Part shown: positions 21,416 through 33,700 of the stretch, one piece after another
Position numbering within the stretch: the first letter of the stretch is position 1
How the letters are laid out: each line of letters begins with the position of its first letter
Source of the DNA: Isoetes taiwanensis
Taxonomy: Eukaryota > Streptophyta > Lycopodiopsida > Isoetales > Isoetaceae
Direction: 5' to 3'
DNA length: 64,000 nucleotides
Assembly (NCBI GenBank): GCA_021234155.1
Contig: JAJEKV010000063.1
Location: 7,005,710-7,069,709 of the forward strand
Notes under the pieces: model-generated
Databases searched by the model: none
Told to the model about the DNA's origin: nothing
The model's input: only the letters and a program-made list of their open reading frames with translations
Made by a program: the position numbers and the translations under genes

Positions 21416-22976
21416 TGTGACGTTCCAAAGCCACGATACTCGGTCCCGGGTGTATCTCGATCTTTCAAATCGCAGCGTTGCCACCGCACATCCATCCCGA
21501 CCGACGCGGTAAGCGTGTAGCCAAGCAGGTAGCACCCTAGGGGGCAACTTGCAAGGTGTGTGCATTTATTAATGTGCACATTTACCCATGTGCACATTTA
21601 TCCAAGTGTACACATTTACCCATGTGGACACTTCATGCCACCTAGTTATTAAAGGCAAGTGGGCCACACCCAATTATCCCACATGCTTAAAGGGATAATG
21701 GGAAACCCTAGCCCTAACCCTTTGTCTATATAGGTTAAGGAAAACCTAACTTGCTATTTTCGTTCATGCCATCTTAGGGCTCTGTTTTACTTGCTCCAGA
21801 GTCAAACCCGCCTCCCGGACTCACCGAAAGCGATCTAGCTCATTAGTTTCCTTTCTAGCTTCATCTTCTAGCAGTTCAGCAGATGGTCGAAGTTTGAGCA
21901 GGAGGAGCGAGCCAAGGATCAGGTATTTTGTCAATTTAATAGCCTAAACCGCCTTCCACCATCGAACCAAAGAGGTTTAGCCTATTAAATTGCCCATAAT
22001 GTCACCCACTTAGATCCCCGTGATACCAAGCTCTAACTAAAGAACCTAACTCTATGATATAGATTAGATCTTGTTCTTTAGTTCTTCTGTGATATGTATG
22101 ATGATGTATCTCTATGGACTCATTGTATTGGGAAGGGGGGTAGAGACCCTAAAGCCTGGTAGTTAATGCTCCTAGCTAGCCTCTTTAGCACACTGTAAAT
22201 TCGGCCTGTGTACAAGAGCCACACCTGGTTGTGGGTGAAGGGGCCAGACTGGCTTATAAGGAGGTTCGTGTTCTGACTCTTGAACGATCCCTCCGTGTGT
22301 AAGGTCTCAGGGGATCACTCGTGGACTAGGTCTAATGTCTTGCCACTGCGTGTGGGCAAGGCATGGGTTCGACACCCGTGGAGTGATGCGTCACTCTCCA
22401 TTGGGTTCAGGTCGAATAAGGGCAGTGGCCCTCTAGTCACCTTGAGTCAGCATGTAGATCTCTGGAGGGAGTGATCCCTACCTGCCCCATCGGAACTGGG
22501 GAGATGCAACCCAGGAATAGCCCCTTTGGCTATATGCATCCGGCGGGCTACAGTCAGGTCCCAACACTTTTCAACCTACTCTGTAAAGTGTGCACAGGAG
22601 GGGCGGATGGAGTGGACTACCCTAAGCCATGTTCTTATGCCAGCCAAATCCATTGCCATGAATTCTGTCTGCAATGAACTCTGGAGACCCAAGCCGTCAG
22701 TCATCCCCTTTTAGTCTGAGCCTTGGGTAGGATCCCATATGTGATGTACTGATCTTTGTCTATGCAGATATATGATGAGCCATCCTTCGAGATGCATCAC
22801 TCTCCATTGGGTTCAAGTCGAATAAGGGCAGTGGCCCTCTAGTCACCTTAGAATAATTCTAATAATTGTGTAACTATAATAATAATTGTATGCATCAAGT
22901 TGATTGCAGGTTAGGAAGATCCCAAGGTGGGGAGACCCACGATGCTGCGGACATCATCATTTCAAGGTGGGGAGAA
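21416..22976 (+). mobile_element. LTR array, unit 2
   Basis: Begins with the LTR start TGTGACGTTCC directly after the polypurine tract. It contains invariant GTGCACATTTACCCATGTGC text, a TATA box at 21727-21732 and the transcribed LTR part. It ends, like unit 1, in internal sequence and a polypurine tract. Unit length is 1561. Differences from other units cluster at CTG/CAG positions. Confidence 0.8.
21727..21732 (+). promoter_or_regulatory. LTR TATA box (repeated at 23286 and 24849)
   Basis: TATATA within TTTGTCTATATAGGTTAAGG, 311 bases into each LTR and conserved in all three full-length copies. The array's left boundary falls about 40 bases downstream of the equivalent position, close to the expected transcription start. 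Confidence 0.55.
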
Positions 22977-24546
22977 TGACGCGTTCCAAACACAAGATAC
23001 TCTGGCCCCGGGGCGTATCAGATCTTTGCCACACGCAGCATTACACGCCATCCCGACTGACGTGTACGCCGACGTGTAGCCAAGCAGGTAGCACCCTAGG
23101 GGGCAACTTGCAAGGTGTGTGCATTTATTAATGTGCACATTTACCCATGTGCACATTTATCCAAGTGTACACATTTACCCATGTGGACACTTCATGCCAC
23201 TTAGTTATTAAAGGCAAGTGGGCCACACCCAATTATCCCACATGCTTAAAGGGATAATGGGAAACCCTAGCCCTAACCCTTTGTCTATATAGGTTAAGGA
23301 AAACCTAACTTGCTATTTTTGTTCATGCCATCTTAGGGCTCTGTTTTACTTGCTCCAGGAGTCAAACCCGCCTCCCAGACTCTGTCTGAGCGATCTAGCT
23401 CATTAGTTTCCCTTTCTAGCTTCATCTTCTAGCAGTTCAGCAGGATGGTCGAGTTCAGAACAGGAGGAGCGAGCCAAGGATCAGGTATTTTGTCAATTTA
23501 ATAGCCTAAACCGTCTCCCAGTCATCGAACCAGTAGGTTTAGCCTATTAAATTGCCCATAACAGCCACTTAGATCCCCGGATACCAAGCTCTAACTAAAG
23601 AACCTAACTCTATGATATAGATTAGATCTTGTTCTTTAGTTCTTACGTGATATGTATGATGATGTATCTCTATGGACTCATTGTATTGGGAAGGGGGTAG
23701 AGACCCTAAAGCCACGGTAGTTAATGCTCCTAGCTAGCCTCTTTAGCACAATCTTTGTAAATTCGGCTGTGTACAAGAGCCACACCGGTTGTGGGTGAAG
23801 GGGCCGACCGGGCTTATAAGGAGGTTCGTGGTTCGACTCTTGAGCGATCCCTCGGTGTGTAAGGTCTACGGGGATCACTGTGGACTAGGTCTAATGTCTT
23901 GCCACCTGCGTGTGGGCAAGGCATGGGCTCGACACCGCGTGGAGTGATGCGTCACTCTCCATTGGGTTCAGGTCGAATAAGGGCAAAGTGGCCCTCTAGT
24001 CACCTTGAGTCAAGCATGTAGATCTCGGAGGGAGTGATCCCCACCGCCCCATCGGAACCGGGAGATGCAACCCGGGGAATAGCCCCTTTGGCTATATGCA
24101 TCCCGGAGGCTCTGGTCAGTCCCAACACTTTTCAACCTACTCAGTAAAGTGTGCAGGGTGGAGGGGCGGATGGAGTGGACTACCCTAAGCCATGTTCTTA
24201 TGCCGCCCAAATCCATTGCCATGAATTTCGCATCGCAATGAACTCGGAGACCCAAGCCGCCGCCACCATCCCCTTCGGTCCCCGAGCCTTGGGTAGGATC
24301 CCATATGTGATGTAATCGATCTTTGTCTATGCAGATATATGATGAGCCATCCTTCGAGATGCATCACTCTCCATTGGGTTCAAGTCGAATAAGGGCGGTG
24401 GCCCTCTAGTCACCTTTTAAGAATAATTCTAATAATTGTGTAACTATAATAATAATTGTATGCATCAAGTTGATTGCGGGTTAGGAAGATCCCAAGGTGG
24501 GGAGACCCACGATGCTGCGGACATCATCATTTCAAGGTGGGGAGAA
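22977..24546 (+). mobile_element. LTR array, unit 3
   Basis: Same structure as unit 2, length 1570. The LTR start is degraded (TGACGCGTTCC). The TATA box is at 23286-23291. This copy shows the most changes of the type CCTGG to CCGG and CCAG to CG relative to units 2 and 4. Confidence 0.8.
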
Positions 24547-26138
24547 TGTGACGTTCAAAAGATATCACGGTCCCGTGGGCGATATCGCATCGCCTCACAC
24601 GCCAGACACGCCATCCCGACTGACGTGTACGCCGACGTGTAGCCAAGCAGGTAGCACCCTAGGGGGCAACTTGCAAGGTGTGTGCATTTATTAATGTGCA
24701 CATTTACCCATGTGCACATTTATCCAAGTGTACACATTTACCCATGTGGACACTTCATGCCACCTAGTTATTAAAGGCAAGTGGGCCACACCCAATTATC
24801 CCACATGCTTAAAGGGATAATGGGAAACCCTAGCCCTAACCCTTTGTCTATATAGGTTAAGGAAAACCTAACTTGCTATTTTCGTTCATGCCATCTTAGG
24901 GCTCTGTTTTACTTGCTCCAGGAGTCAAACCCGCCTCCCAGACTCTGCCTGAGCGATCTAGCTCATTAGTTTCCCTTTCTAGCTTCATCTTCTAGCAGTT
25001 CAGCAGGATGGTCGAGTTCAGAGCAGGAGGAGCGAGCCAAGGATCAGGTATTTTGTCAATTTAATAGCCTAAACCGTCTTCCAGTCATCGAACCAGTAGG
25101 TTTAGCCTATTAAATTGCCCATAACAGCCACTTAGATCCCCAGATACCAAGCTCTAACTAAAGAACCTAACTCTATGATATAGATTAGATCTTGTTCTTT
25201 AGTTCTTCTGTGATATGTATGATGATGTATCTCTATGGACTCATTGTATTGGGAAGGGGGGTAGAGACCCTAAAGCCTGGTAGTTAATGCTCCTAGCTAG
25301 CCTCTTTAGCACACTGTAAATTCGGCCTGTGTACAAGAGCCACACCTGGTTGTGGGTGAAGGGGCCAGACTGGCTTATAAGGAGGTTCGTGTTCTGACTC
25401 TTGAACGATCCCTCTGGTGTGTAAGGTCTACCGGGGATCACTGTGGACTAGGTCTAATGTCTTGCCACTGCGTGTGGGCAAGGCATGGGCTCGACACCCG
25501 TGGAGTGATGCGTCACTCTCCATTGGGTTCAGGTCGAATAAGGGCAGTGGCCCTCTAGTCACCTTGAGTCAGCATGTAGATCTCTGGAGGGAGTGATCCC
25601 TACCTGCCCCATCGGAACTGGGGAGATGCAACCCAGGAATAGCCCCTTTGGCTATATGCATCCGGCGGGCTACAGTCAGGTCCCAACACTTTTCAACCTA
25701 CTCTGTAAAGTGTGCACAGGAGGGGCGGATGGAGTGGACTACCCTAAGCCATGTTCTTATGCCAGCCAAATCCATTGCCATGAATTCTGTCTGCAATGAA
25801 CTCTGGAGACCCAAGCCGTCAGTCATCCCCTTTGAGTCTGAGCCTTGGGTAGGATCCCATATGTGATGTACTGATCTTTGTCTATGCAGATATGTGATGA
25901 GCCATCCTTCGAGATGGTTATGTGATGTTGATGTCGTATACTGACATGTATGTTTACGCTTCCGCAGCTAGGTAGGCCCTGAGGGAGACAGGGTAAATGA
26001 CCCCTTCATTCTTCCCACTGGAACTCACCAAGGTTGCAGTGATACGTGGAGGGCCCTGTATCAGTGTGGAGCTGGTATGGGGGATGAACTCCTGTTTGTA
26101 TACGGTGAGTGCTCCGTATATTAGTAGGGGACGTCACA
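24547..26138 (+). mobile_element. LTR array, terminal complete LTR
   Basis: The only copy that continues past the internal junction (near 25917) into a unique 220-base LTR tail. It begins TGTGACG and ends CGTCACA at 26138, so its ends are short inverted repeats as expected of an LTR of 1592 bases. The TATA box is at 24849-24854. The preceding GGTGGGGAGAA is the polypurine tract for plus-strand priming, so this is a 3' LTR. No gag or pol was found beside it. Confidence 0.82.
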
Positions 26139-27078
26139 AACATTACATTGTAATTTATGTATTGTAGTCTTGTATGCCATATCCAGTCTCCAAATTCACA
26201 ATCACCAAAGCGTGTGTTCTTAAGTTGCATTTATGTAAAATAACTACCAGGTCCAAAACCAAGCATTGGATTTTGAATTTAAAAAAACCTTGAGGTTTCT
26301 TCCTCACGGGGGACTTCCCTTCATTTATTTTCTATTCAATTTGGAGTATTCTAATAGATTGTATATTATAGAAGCTATCAATGCCTTTTAAAGCCTTTTT
26401 TTTTTCCTGTTTGGTTTCCAACAAAAACTTTGACTTGCAACCATGGATTTTGTTCATGATTTAGCTTATCTTCTGGTAAAAGATTCAAGAAGGTTGGCTT
26501 GATATATAAAACATTCATGCATGCAGACCATTCATGCTTTATTTGTGAATTGTCTAGACTAAGTTTTGTAATTGCGTTCTTACTGCGACTGCAATGGAAT
26601 GTTAGCAGCTCAAGTAAGAGGAGGAAACCTGTCAAGCTTTCATTTGAAAACTGAGAACACTACAAAGGCGCAAAGATTAACAAAATAAAGTTCACATAGA
26701 AAAACGTTTGTATAGGGACGGCGCATCACGAATGCATTTACGTACAGCTATAAAATATATGAAGCCAATGACACGTCACTTACACTTAAAATATAATGAA
26801 TACCAATTTCCAACCATAATGATTGCTTCCTGGCAAACGTCTAGGCTCATAAAATATTTTGCCATGAAGTGTGGGAACACCTTCAGCTACATTATCTGTT
26901 CCAATTGTGATCCACAAATTTTATATGGCTAAACTGTTCATGCTAGCATTGAGCACCAGCAACGCATGTTGTAAGGATAAGGCCAAGAAGCAATATATTA
27001 AATATAACTTGATCACATGTGCTTGGTATATGGACATCCACAAATACCCAAACTTCTATATATTGCCTAACATAGCAG
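26139..27078. other. Stretch without a recognised gene
   Basis: AT-rich sequence between the LTR array and element 2. Short open frames occur on both strands but none has a recognisable motif. Confidence 0.5.
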
Positions 27079-27099
27079 GGTGTAAATTCTATAGTGGTG
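27079..27099 (+). repeat. Left TIR of element 2
   Basis: GGTGTAAATTCTATAGT followed by GGTG; 20 of 21 positions match the inverted right end. Confidence 0.7.
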
Positions 27100-27432
27100 T
27101 ACAGAAAGCATTGTCCGGACATGTGCTTTATGTGCTGAAACTGCTTAGTACCTCCTGGACGTGTGACGTCCAACTGAATTAAAACAGAATTGGCATGCAC
27201 CAAGAATAGTATATGAAATTCCGGAATGGCAGGGATCAGTGACTAGGATCTCCAAAGACGCGGGAACTCCGTTGGCGGGGATGGAGTTTCCTTTAGTGGT
27301 TGGCGGGAGAAATCAGAATTCGGAATTGCAATTAGACCAATTCATACAATTCGAACAAATTTTGCATTGTTTCAATTGAATTCTCAATTTGGAATTGTAA
27401 TTCAAGTCGTGAAATCTGTCTCGTGAATTTCA

Positions 27433-30400
27433 ATGGAAACCTCCCCTGAAAGCATCGATTCAACTAGAAGAAGGATTTTCTTGCAAATTCAAGCTGAAAA
27501 TAGAAGAAAATCCCGAGAAAGGAAGAGACAGAGAGAGAAGGAAAACAATCCTCCTGCCAATACCAAAGATTGTGGTGTTTTGAGTGAAAGAAGATTACAG
27601 GAATTGTCGAAGAATTTGGAAGATTATTTCAATGAAATTACAAATACTTTTGCCTCGAGTGTGGACAAAGGGAAGTTAGCATCGAGATTCTTCAAGAAAA
27701 TTAAACATCTTCCACTCGATGTTGATGTAGCAGATCCAAAAGAAAATGCCCTTATGAGGGATTTAATTTTGAATGTGAAAAAGACTTTTCAAGCTCAAAA
27801 ATATGATAGAAATACTGATGTTCTTCAAGCAAAAAGGAGTACACTGCAAATGGCTGCATCTTCAACAAAGGGAGTGAATCAATCAGCAATAGCAAGGCTT
27901 CTATCTATTCCAAGAAGAACTGTGGCAGCAGCATTTCAAAGACGTGTGTATGCAGAATTTGAAGCAGGTCTCTGGTCAATGTTTCAGAGGAGAAAAGGGT
28001 CTGATGCACTTTCAAATGAAGCAATAGGTAAGATAAAGAATTTTTGGGATGAGAATACTAGGATCTCACCATATAAAAAACATGTGAGAAAACATGTTAG
28101 TGAAACAGATGAAAAGATTGACCATCCTATTCATTTGCTGAAGATGACACAAGTAAGCACATTCTGCCTCTTTTTTTTCTGTATTTTGCATGATATTATT
28201 GTTGAATCTGTGTTATGATCAGTTGTAGTTTTATCTTCAATTCAGGAAAGAGTATCCTGAGATCAATATATGCTAGCAAACTTTTGAGAAGCTTAAACCC
28301 AGCTATATTAGGAGATTGCAAGAAAGAGAGACTTGCTGCTGCCAGTACCACATGCACCTTGATTTTGTCATGCAGACAATTAATAACATGAGGTCTGATC
28401 CTTACGGTGTGCACAAAGATTGCAAATGCGCATGCAAGGTATGTGGTCTAGGTCCAACATGCAATGCTAAGGACAATATTTTCAAATCTACAAGTGAGTA
28501 TTGGAGAAATGTGGTATGCCCCAAAGTAGAAGCAGATGAATGGTACAAACATGTATGTTTGATGCAGACCTGCAAGAAATGTGGTCTCAAGAGGTAAGTT
28601 ATTAACATAGCGCATATATATATTGTTTAACTTTTCATTTCTATGATATCTAGATAACATATCTCATATATTGTTTAACTTTTCATTTCTATGATATCTA
28701 GCTTCAATATTCTCTTACAGTACTTTCTCTAATCCACTTTATACAGGATTCTAAAGTGTTCAAGGGAAACAAGTAAATCATTAGAACACTGGTGGATTGG
28801 AAAGTTTTTGAAAAAGTTAGTGTTGATTTAGTGTTAAAAGGATCACGTCATTTATACTAATTTGTTGATTCTACTACTTGCAGCAAGAAGCTGTTTCTAA
28901 GAGAAACCCTAAGAAGAAACCAACTAAAGTTACAAGATTGGCCTACAAGACTGGTACCCCTAATTTCAGGAACATGCAAGAAAAACAATGGCAGCATTCG
29001 TGCCACACAACTACAAGGCTCATTGGCAAGCAAAACAATTCAGACAATGTTTGGCAAGTTTTGGAGAAGACACAATAGTTTCCGTAATTGACTTTGCAGA
29101 AAACTATGGTTTTAATGTTCAGCAAGAAGCGCAATCATGTCATTGGCACACTGACCAGGTATCCATTTTAGTTCATATCACTTACAGGTTTGGAAGGAAA
29201 CAAGACATCAAGAAGAAAAGAAAAGATATGAAACAAAAAGATGATAACAGAGAAATTATAAAAGAGTGTCACTTTTATATTTGAGATGAGAAGTCTCATG
29301 TCACTGAATTTGTACAGCATTGCCTCTTAAAACATGCCACTTGGTTGGAGGTAAATGGTATTCAATATTCCAAGCATTATGTATGGTCAGATGGTTGTTC
29401 ATCTCAATTTAAGTCTTCAAGACCATTCTATTTCCTGGGTAGATGGTACAGAGATCTTGGGATAGGAGATTATTTGGAATTTCTTTGGCAGCTCGCATGG
29501 AAAAGGTGAGCATGATGGCCAAGGAGCAGTGGTAAAAAGATTTCTCACAGAAAGGAACAACTGAAGTATAATGGGAGAAAACTCCAGTGTGCTGCAGATG
29601 TCGTTCGATTTTTAAATGAATTCTTTACCAACAGCTCATCTGATTCCGATATACACAGGTAAGTACTGCACTTGTAGCACTTGAAGCACTTGAAGCACTT
29701 AGACTTGTATTTTATAATAATTATTGTGCATGATTTTTATGTATGTTTGGTGACAGTTTACTAGTTTTGTACATATTGAAGGCCATTTATGTACAATTAT
29801 AAACTTTTTTTTTTGTTATTGGAATGTTTACTTACCTGTACAACACTTACAGTACTTACAACAGTTAAGCACTTACAACACTTGATTAATTGTTGCCTGC
29901 AGGTACTTTTGGGAAATTGATCCTCATAGTATAGATAGATCAGAAAGGTATGATGCTCAGACTCTCAAAGGTACAACTAAAATTCATTGCATCAGGCCTT
30001 TTGATAGAGAAAATCCTTTGAAGCTTGCACATAGACCTTTGTCATATTTTTGCATGTCTTGCCAGCAAGGGAAATGGGACTCCTGTAGCACTAAATCTCG
30101 TATAGGAGGTTGGGAGACAAATGAGTTGGTCCCAAAAAAAAGCAGAAGTGCAGGAAATTCCTGACAATGAGGTTGAGTCTGAAGACGAGGAGACTGATAG
30201 TGAAGATGATGGTGACCATGATCTGATCAGTTCTAATGTAGAAGTAGGGGACAATTTTGCAGTAAATGCAGAAGAAGGCAATGCTGAGGGTGTAGACTTT
30301 TATGTCCTGAAATGTATTGAGACAAAGAACACATTACTAGATGATTATGAAGATGGCTAGGGCAATGTTTTTGGAATTGGTGAGGTCATACTTTCTGGCT

Positions 30401-30582
30401 ACTATTACAAACAATTGGAAGGAGAATTAAGTTTTCAACCTCTTTTAGACAAACCACTGGCCAGAGTGTACAACCACCTCATTAGGCTTTGCAAATTTGA
30501 CATGACTTTGGTGAAAGACAACCTGTATAGTATGGATGAGCAGACATGCCAACAAATAATGAGCAGCATGCCTTCAAGTTGA
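27433..30582 (+). pseudogene. DDE transposase of element 2 (SDGCxxQFK / HGKGEHDG family)
   Basis: Exon 1 (27433-28152) is basic and helical: RRKSRERKRQREKENNPP, then NQSAIARLLSIPRRTVAAAF, a helix-turn-helix-like segment, and a donor at 28153. Exon 2 (28246-28593) gives QTFEKLKPSYIRRLQ, ETCCCQYHMHLDFVM and CKCACKVCGLGPTC, a Cys-rich zinc-binding region. The catalytic part reads PHNYKAHWQAKQFRQCL, VSVIDFAENYGF (first Asp), KHYVWSDGCSSQFKSS (second Asp) and HGKGEHDGQGAVVKRF (third acidic block, 29496-29543). A clean intron lies at 29659-29902 (AG|GTAAGT to GCAG|G). The tail has YFWEIDPHSID, LSYFCMSCQQGKWDSC, an acidic run and YNHLIRLCKFDMTLVKDNLY. Breaks are frame changes near 28250, 28985, 29465 and 30130, TGA at 29282 and TAG at 30358. 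The family is widespread in plants, fungi and animals, but I know no firm name for it. Confidence 0.75.
29659..29902 (+). other. Predicted intron in the element 2 transposase
   Basis: Donor ACACAG|GTAAGT and acceptor TTGCCTGCAG|G join the frame as IH-R-YFW. The body contains repeated GCACTTGAA/ACACTTACA words and ten T in a row. It splits the coding text cleanly, so it supports the idea that the gene was once expressed. Confidence 0.6.
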
Positions 30583-30729
30583 TAACAGTTTAGGAACAGC
30601 AATTGTGCAAAGAAGATAAAAATATTCATTGATAACTTAATAAGTATATCCAGATCTAAAGTATATATCAAAATGTATACAAAATTGGCCAGCCTACATG
30701 AACAACAAAAATGGCTGGCTCTCAGTTGA

Positions 30730-33700
30730 CTATTTATAATTTGTTTCACCACTATTTACAAATTGTTTCAGGTGTTGCAAGGCAGAGTTGTTGATGAACT
30801 TGCTATCTGCCTGTTCAGTCAGCCACTTCACAAATGTAGAGTAATAGAGATCAAAAGAAACCTGCTGAGGAACTGTTAACATTGCTGCATCCAACCTCTC
30901 AAGAATGTCCACGGCCTCCATATCAAAGAAATCCACATATTGTGCTCTCTTCAATAATGTCTTCCAGTTATCATCCACTGCAACTTGATACAACAATGGA
31001 AATATGGAATCCACTAGCAAACTTGAACTTGACTTAAATTCTTCAATCCTCATGCTTGCTGCAATAACAGTTGTATAAGGTGGAGACAAGAATGTCTTAT
31101 AAACTGAGTCATCAACCAAAATACATCTTGCACTGTATTGAGGAAATTCTGGCAGTACACCTTTTCCAAAGGTTTCATGAACACTGGTTTTTCAACATGT
31201 CCAGGTAACGTGAAAGGCATTTTGTCACAAACCTCTTGTCCCCAAATAAAAACAAACATGTGTATCAGTAATGGACACAACTTCTCTAACACTTCCTTTG
31301 TATTGAAAGCAGTCATAGATGACCATATAGCCAAGTCATAGTAAACACTTACCTTGTTTAAAAATTCTGTAACACCAGGCCTGAATAAAACTGTCTTGTT
31401 TTCTGTATACTCTATAATGTGTGGGCCAGGTATTTCAAGTTTTTCAGACTTTGAATATGTTTTAACCAAAACACCATTGAGGTCCATAATCAATAGCTTT
31501 CTACTCACAATGATATCTCTGCTATGTGCTGCTTTACCTAAATTCTTCACTTGTTGAACCATGTTGGCTGAACCATATTGGCTGAACCATCCCTGTATTA
31601 ACACAATGTTGAACCATTGTTGGCTGAACTATAATTGCCTCAACTATATTATCTTCCACAAAAGAAGACTCAACTATAGTTGGTTGAACTATAGTTTTTG
31701 AAGCTAATGGTTGTTGAACTATAGTTGCCTCAAGTATAGTTTTTGGAACTAAAGGTGGCTCAACTTCTGATGTTGATTTGTCAAGTGCTTGAGTCTCAAG
31801 TGTAAATTCAAGAGTAGTTGGCCTCACTTTTGTTTCTGCTCTCCTTTTCTTCACTTTATTGATGATGTTTGATTTCTCTTTTTCATTATCAAATTTGTTT
31901 GAATTTCGTGCAGACCTACATTAGAACAAAATAAATTCAAACAACCATTGCAAAGCAATTTAAATTTTTTTGATTAATAACACTCAAATGGCTACAATGA
32001 ACACTCAAATACCTTCTAATGGCTACAACACTTCCTTTCATTGATATGGAATTATCTCCAATTGTCCCTGCATAGAATCAAGGCCAGCTAATTTTCATGT
32101 AACAGACTCTTGATTGAGACAGATTCATTTTTGTCATTCAGAGCATCAAGTATAGCTTGAAATAGAATACCTTCTTTTGGAGTTGGAGCCTGATCTTCTA
32201 CTTCAACAGCAGCAGTGGCAGCAGATTGACCTGTCGTGATGATGCTTTCCCAAGTAGAAGCATTATTAAGTGCTACAAGTGCTTCATCTGTTGTTTGCTA
32301 CAACTCTAAACTTGTATGTACATCAGCCTCTACTACATCTTTCAAATTCTTCTTGCTTCTGAATGGATATGTCTTCTTAGTTGATTCTCCTTTCTTGCTT
32401 GCTTTATCTTTGCTTTTCTGTTTCTTTGGAACCTGCACTTTTGATTTGGGTGAAATTTTCCTTTTCTTCGAATGTTCCTTCACCACTTACATCTCTGTAT
32501 CACTCTCTCGATGTGACTCTGAATTTGATTTTCCCTCAACAACCTTCCCAAGGTTTTCTGTAGCAGCTTCACCCTCATCATCTGTTAATATAACATTATT
32601 TGCTCCAATCTTATAAGGAGATCTTGAAGTTGAGGGTAGCAGAGCAAGATTTCCAAGAGTTGATGTTCTCCTATCATGTACAATGGAAGGTGATCATGTA
32701 TTTTCAAGCACTGTCTCGTCCACAGGCACTGTCATACCAAACTCCAAAAATAAAGCAGAACCAGGGATAGGTTCAATACGTTGTACGTTTTATACGGAAT
32801 ACGTATGAATTGTATGATAGACACATATTTGCCGTATAAAATGCAAAAAATACGGCAAAAAAAAATTCCGGCGTCGAAAGATTTTCGCGTACGCGAAAAC
32901 AACGTGAAAGCGTACGCGAAAATTTTTTTGCGTACGCGAAACCTTCTGTACTGCGTACGCGAAATTTTTTTTTTTCCGGCCGGCGAGGTTTAAATACGTT
33001 AAATACGTATTTTATTAAAAAATACGTATTTTTTGACTTTATACGTCAGGAATTTGAATTTTGTACGTACAGAACCTATCCCTGAGCAGAACTGATAGAT
33101 GAAGTGCAAACAATGCATTTACCTTTAGCCAACAAAGCTGTGCACATTAAGTGATACTCATGATCACATTTTAGTTTTTATGATAACCTGTAATTGCTGG
33201 AGAATGCTAATCCACATGCAGCACAAGCGTCCTCAAATAGCACAGGTAAGTCTCTACTAACTGCATTGACTCTAATTGGTGAAAATTTCATACCTTTCAG
33301 TTCTTCCAAGTTTTTGAGGTTTGATCTCAGTATTGAGAGGTTAGCATCCTTCATGTGAAGTTCACCTTGCAATTCATCCCTTCTTGATGTTGTGTTTGGA
33401 TTGATCTTCCTGTAACTTGCCATTTTTTTTGCTGCATAGGTCTCAAGCATAATACTTGTTTCAAGCTCAGCAATGTCTTTCTCTAACTCTGGAGTTACCT
33501 GCAAAGATTTTTTGAGTTCTAATTCCTTTTTCATTTGCTCAATTTTATTGTTTGCTTCTGCCATATTATTATTGCCACTCAAAGCCTGGTTTGAGAGATC
33601 CTCTGTTGCCAATGTGACAATGACGTCATTCAACTCCAATGCACAAGCTTCTCTCTCACTAGAAATTCTGGTGATCTCATTCTCGATCAACTCAACATTC

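Noticed and set aside
27079-27240. GGCAGGGATCAGTGACTAGG at 27226 as an alternative left end of element 2, resembling the hAT MITE start
   Set aside because: It has no inverted partner near 34.3-34.5 kb, whereas the GGTGTAAATTC pair does.
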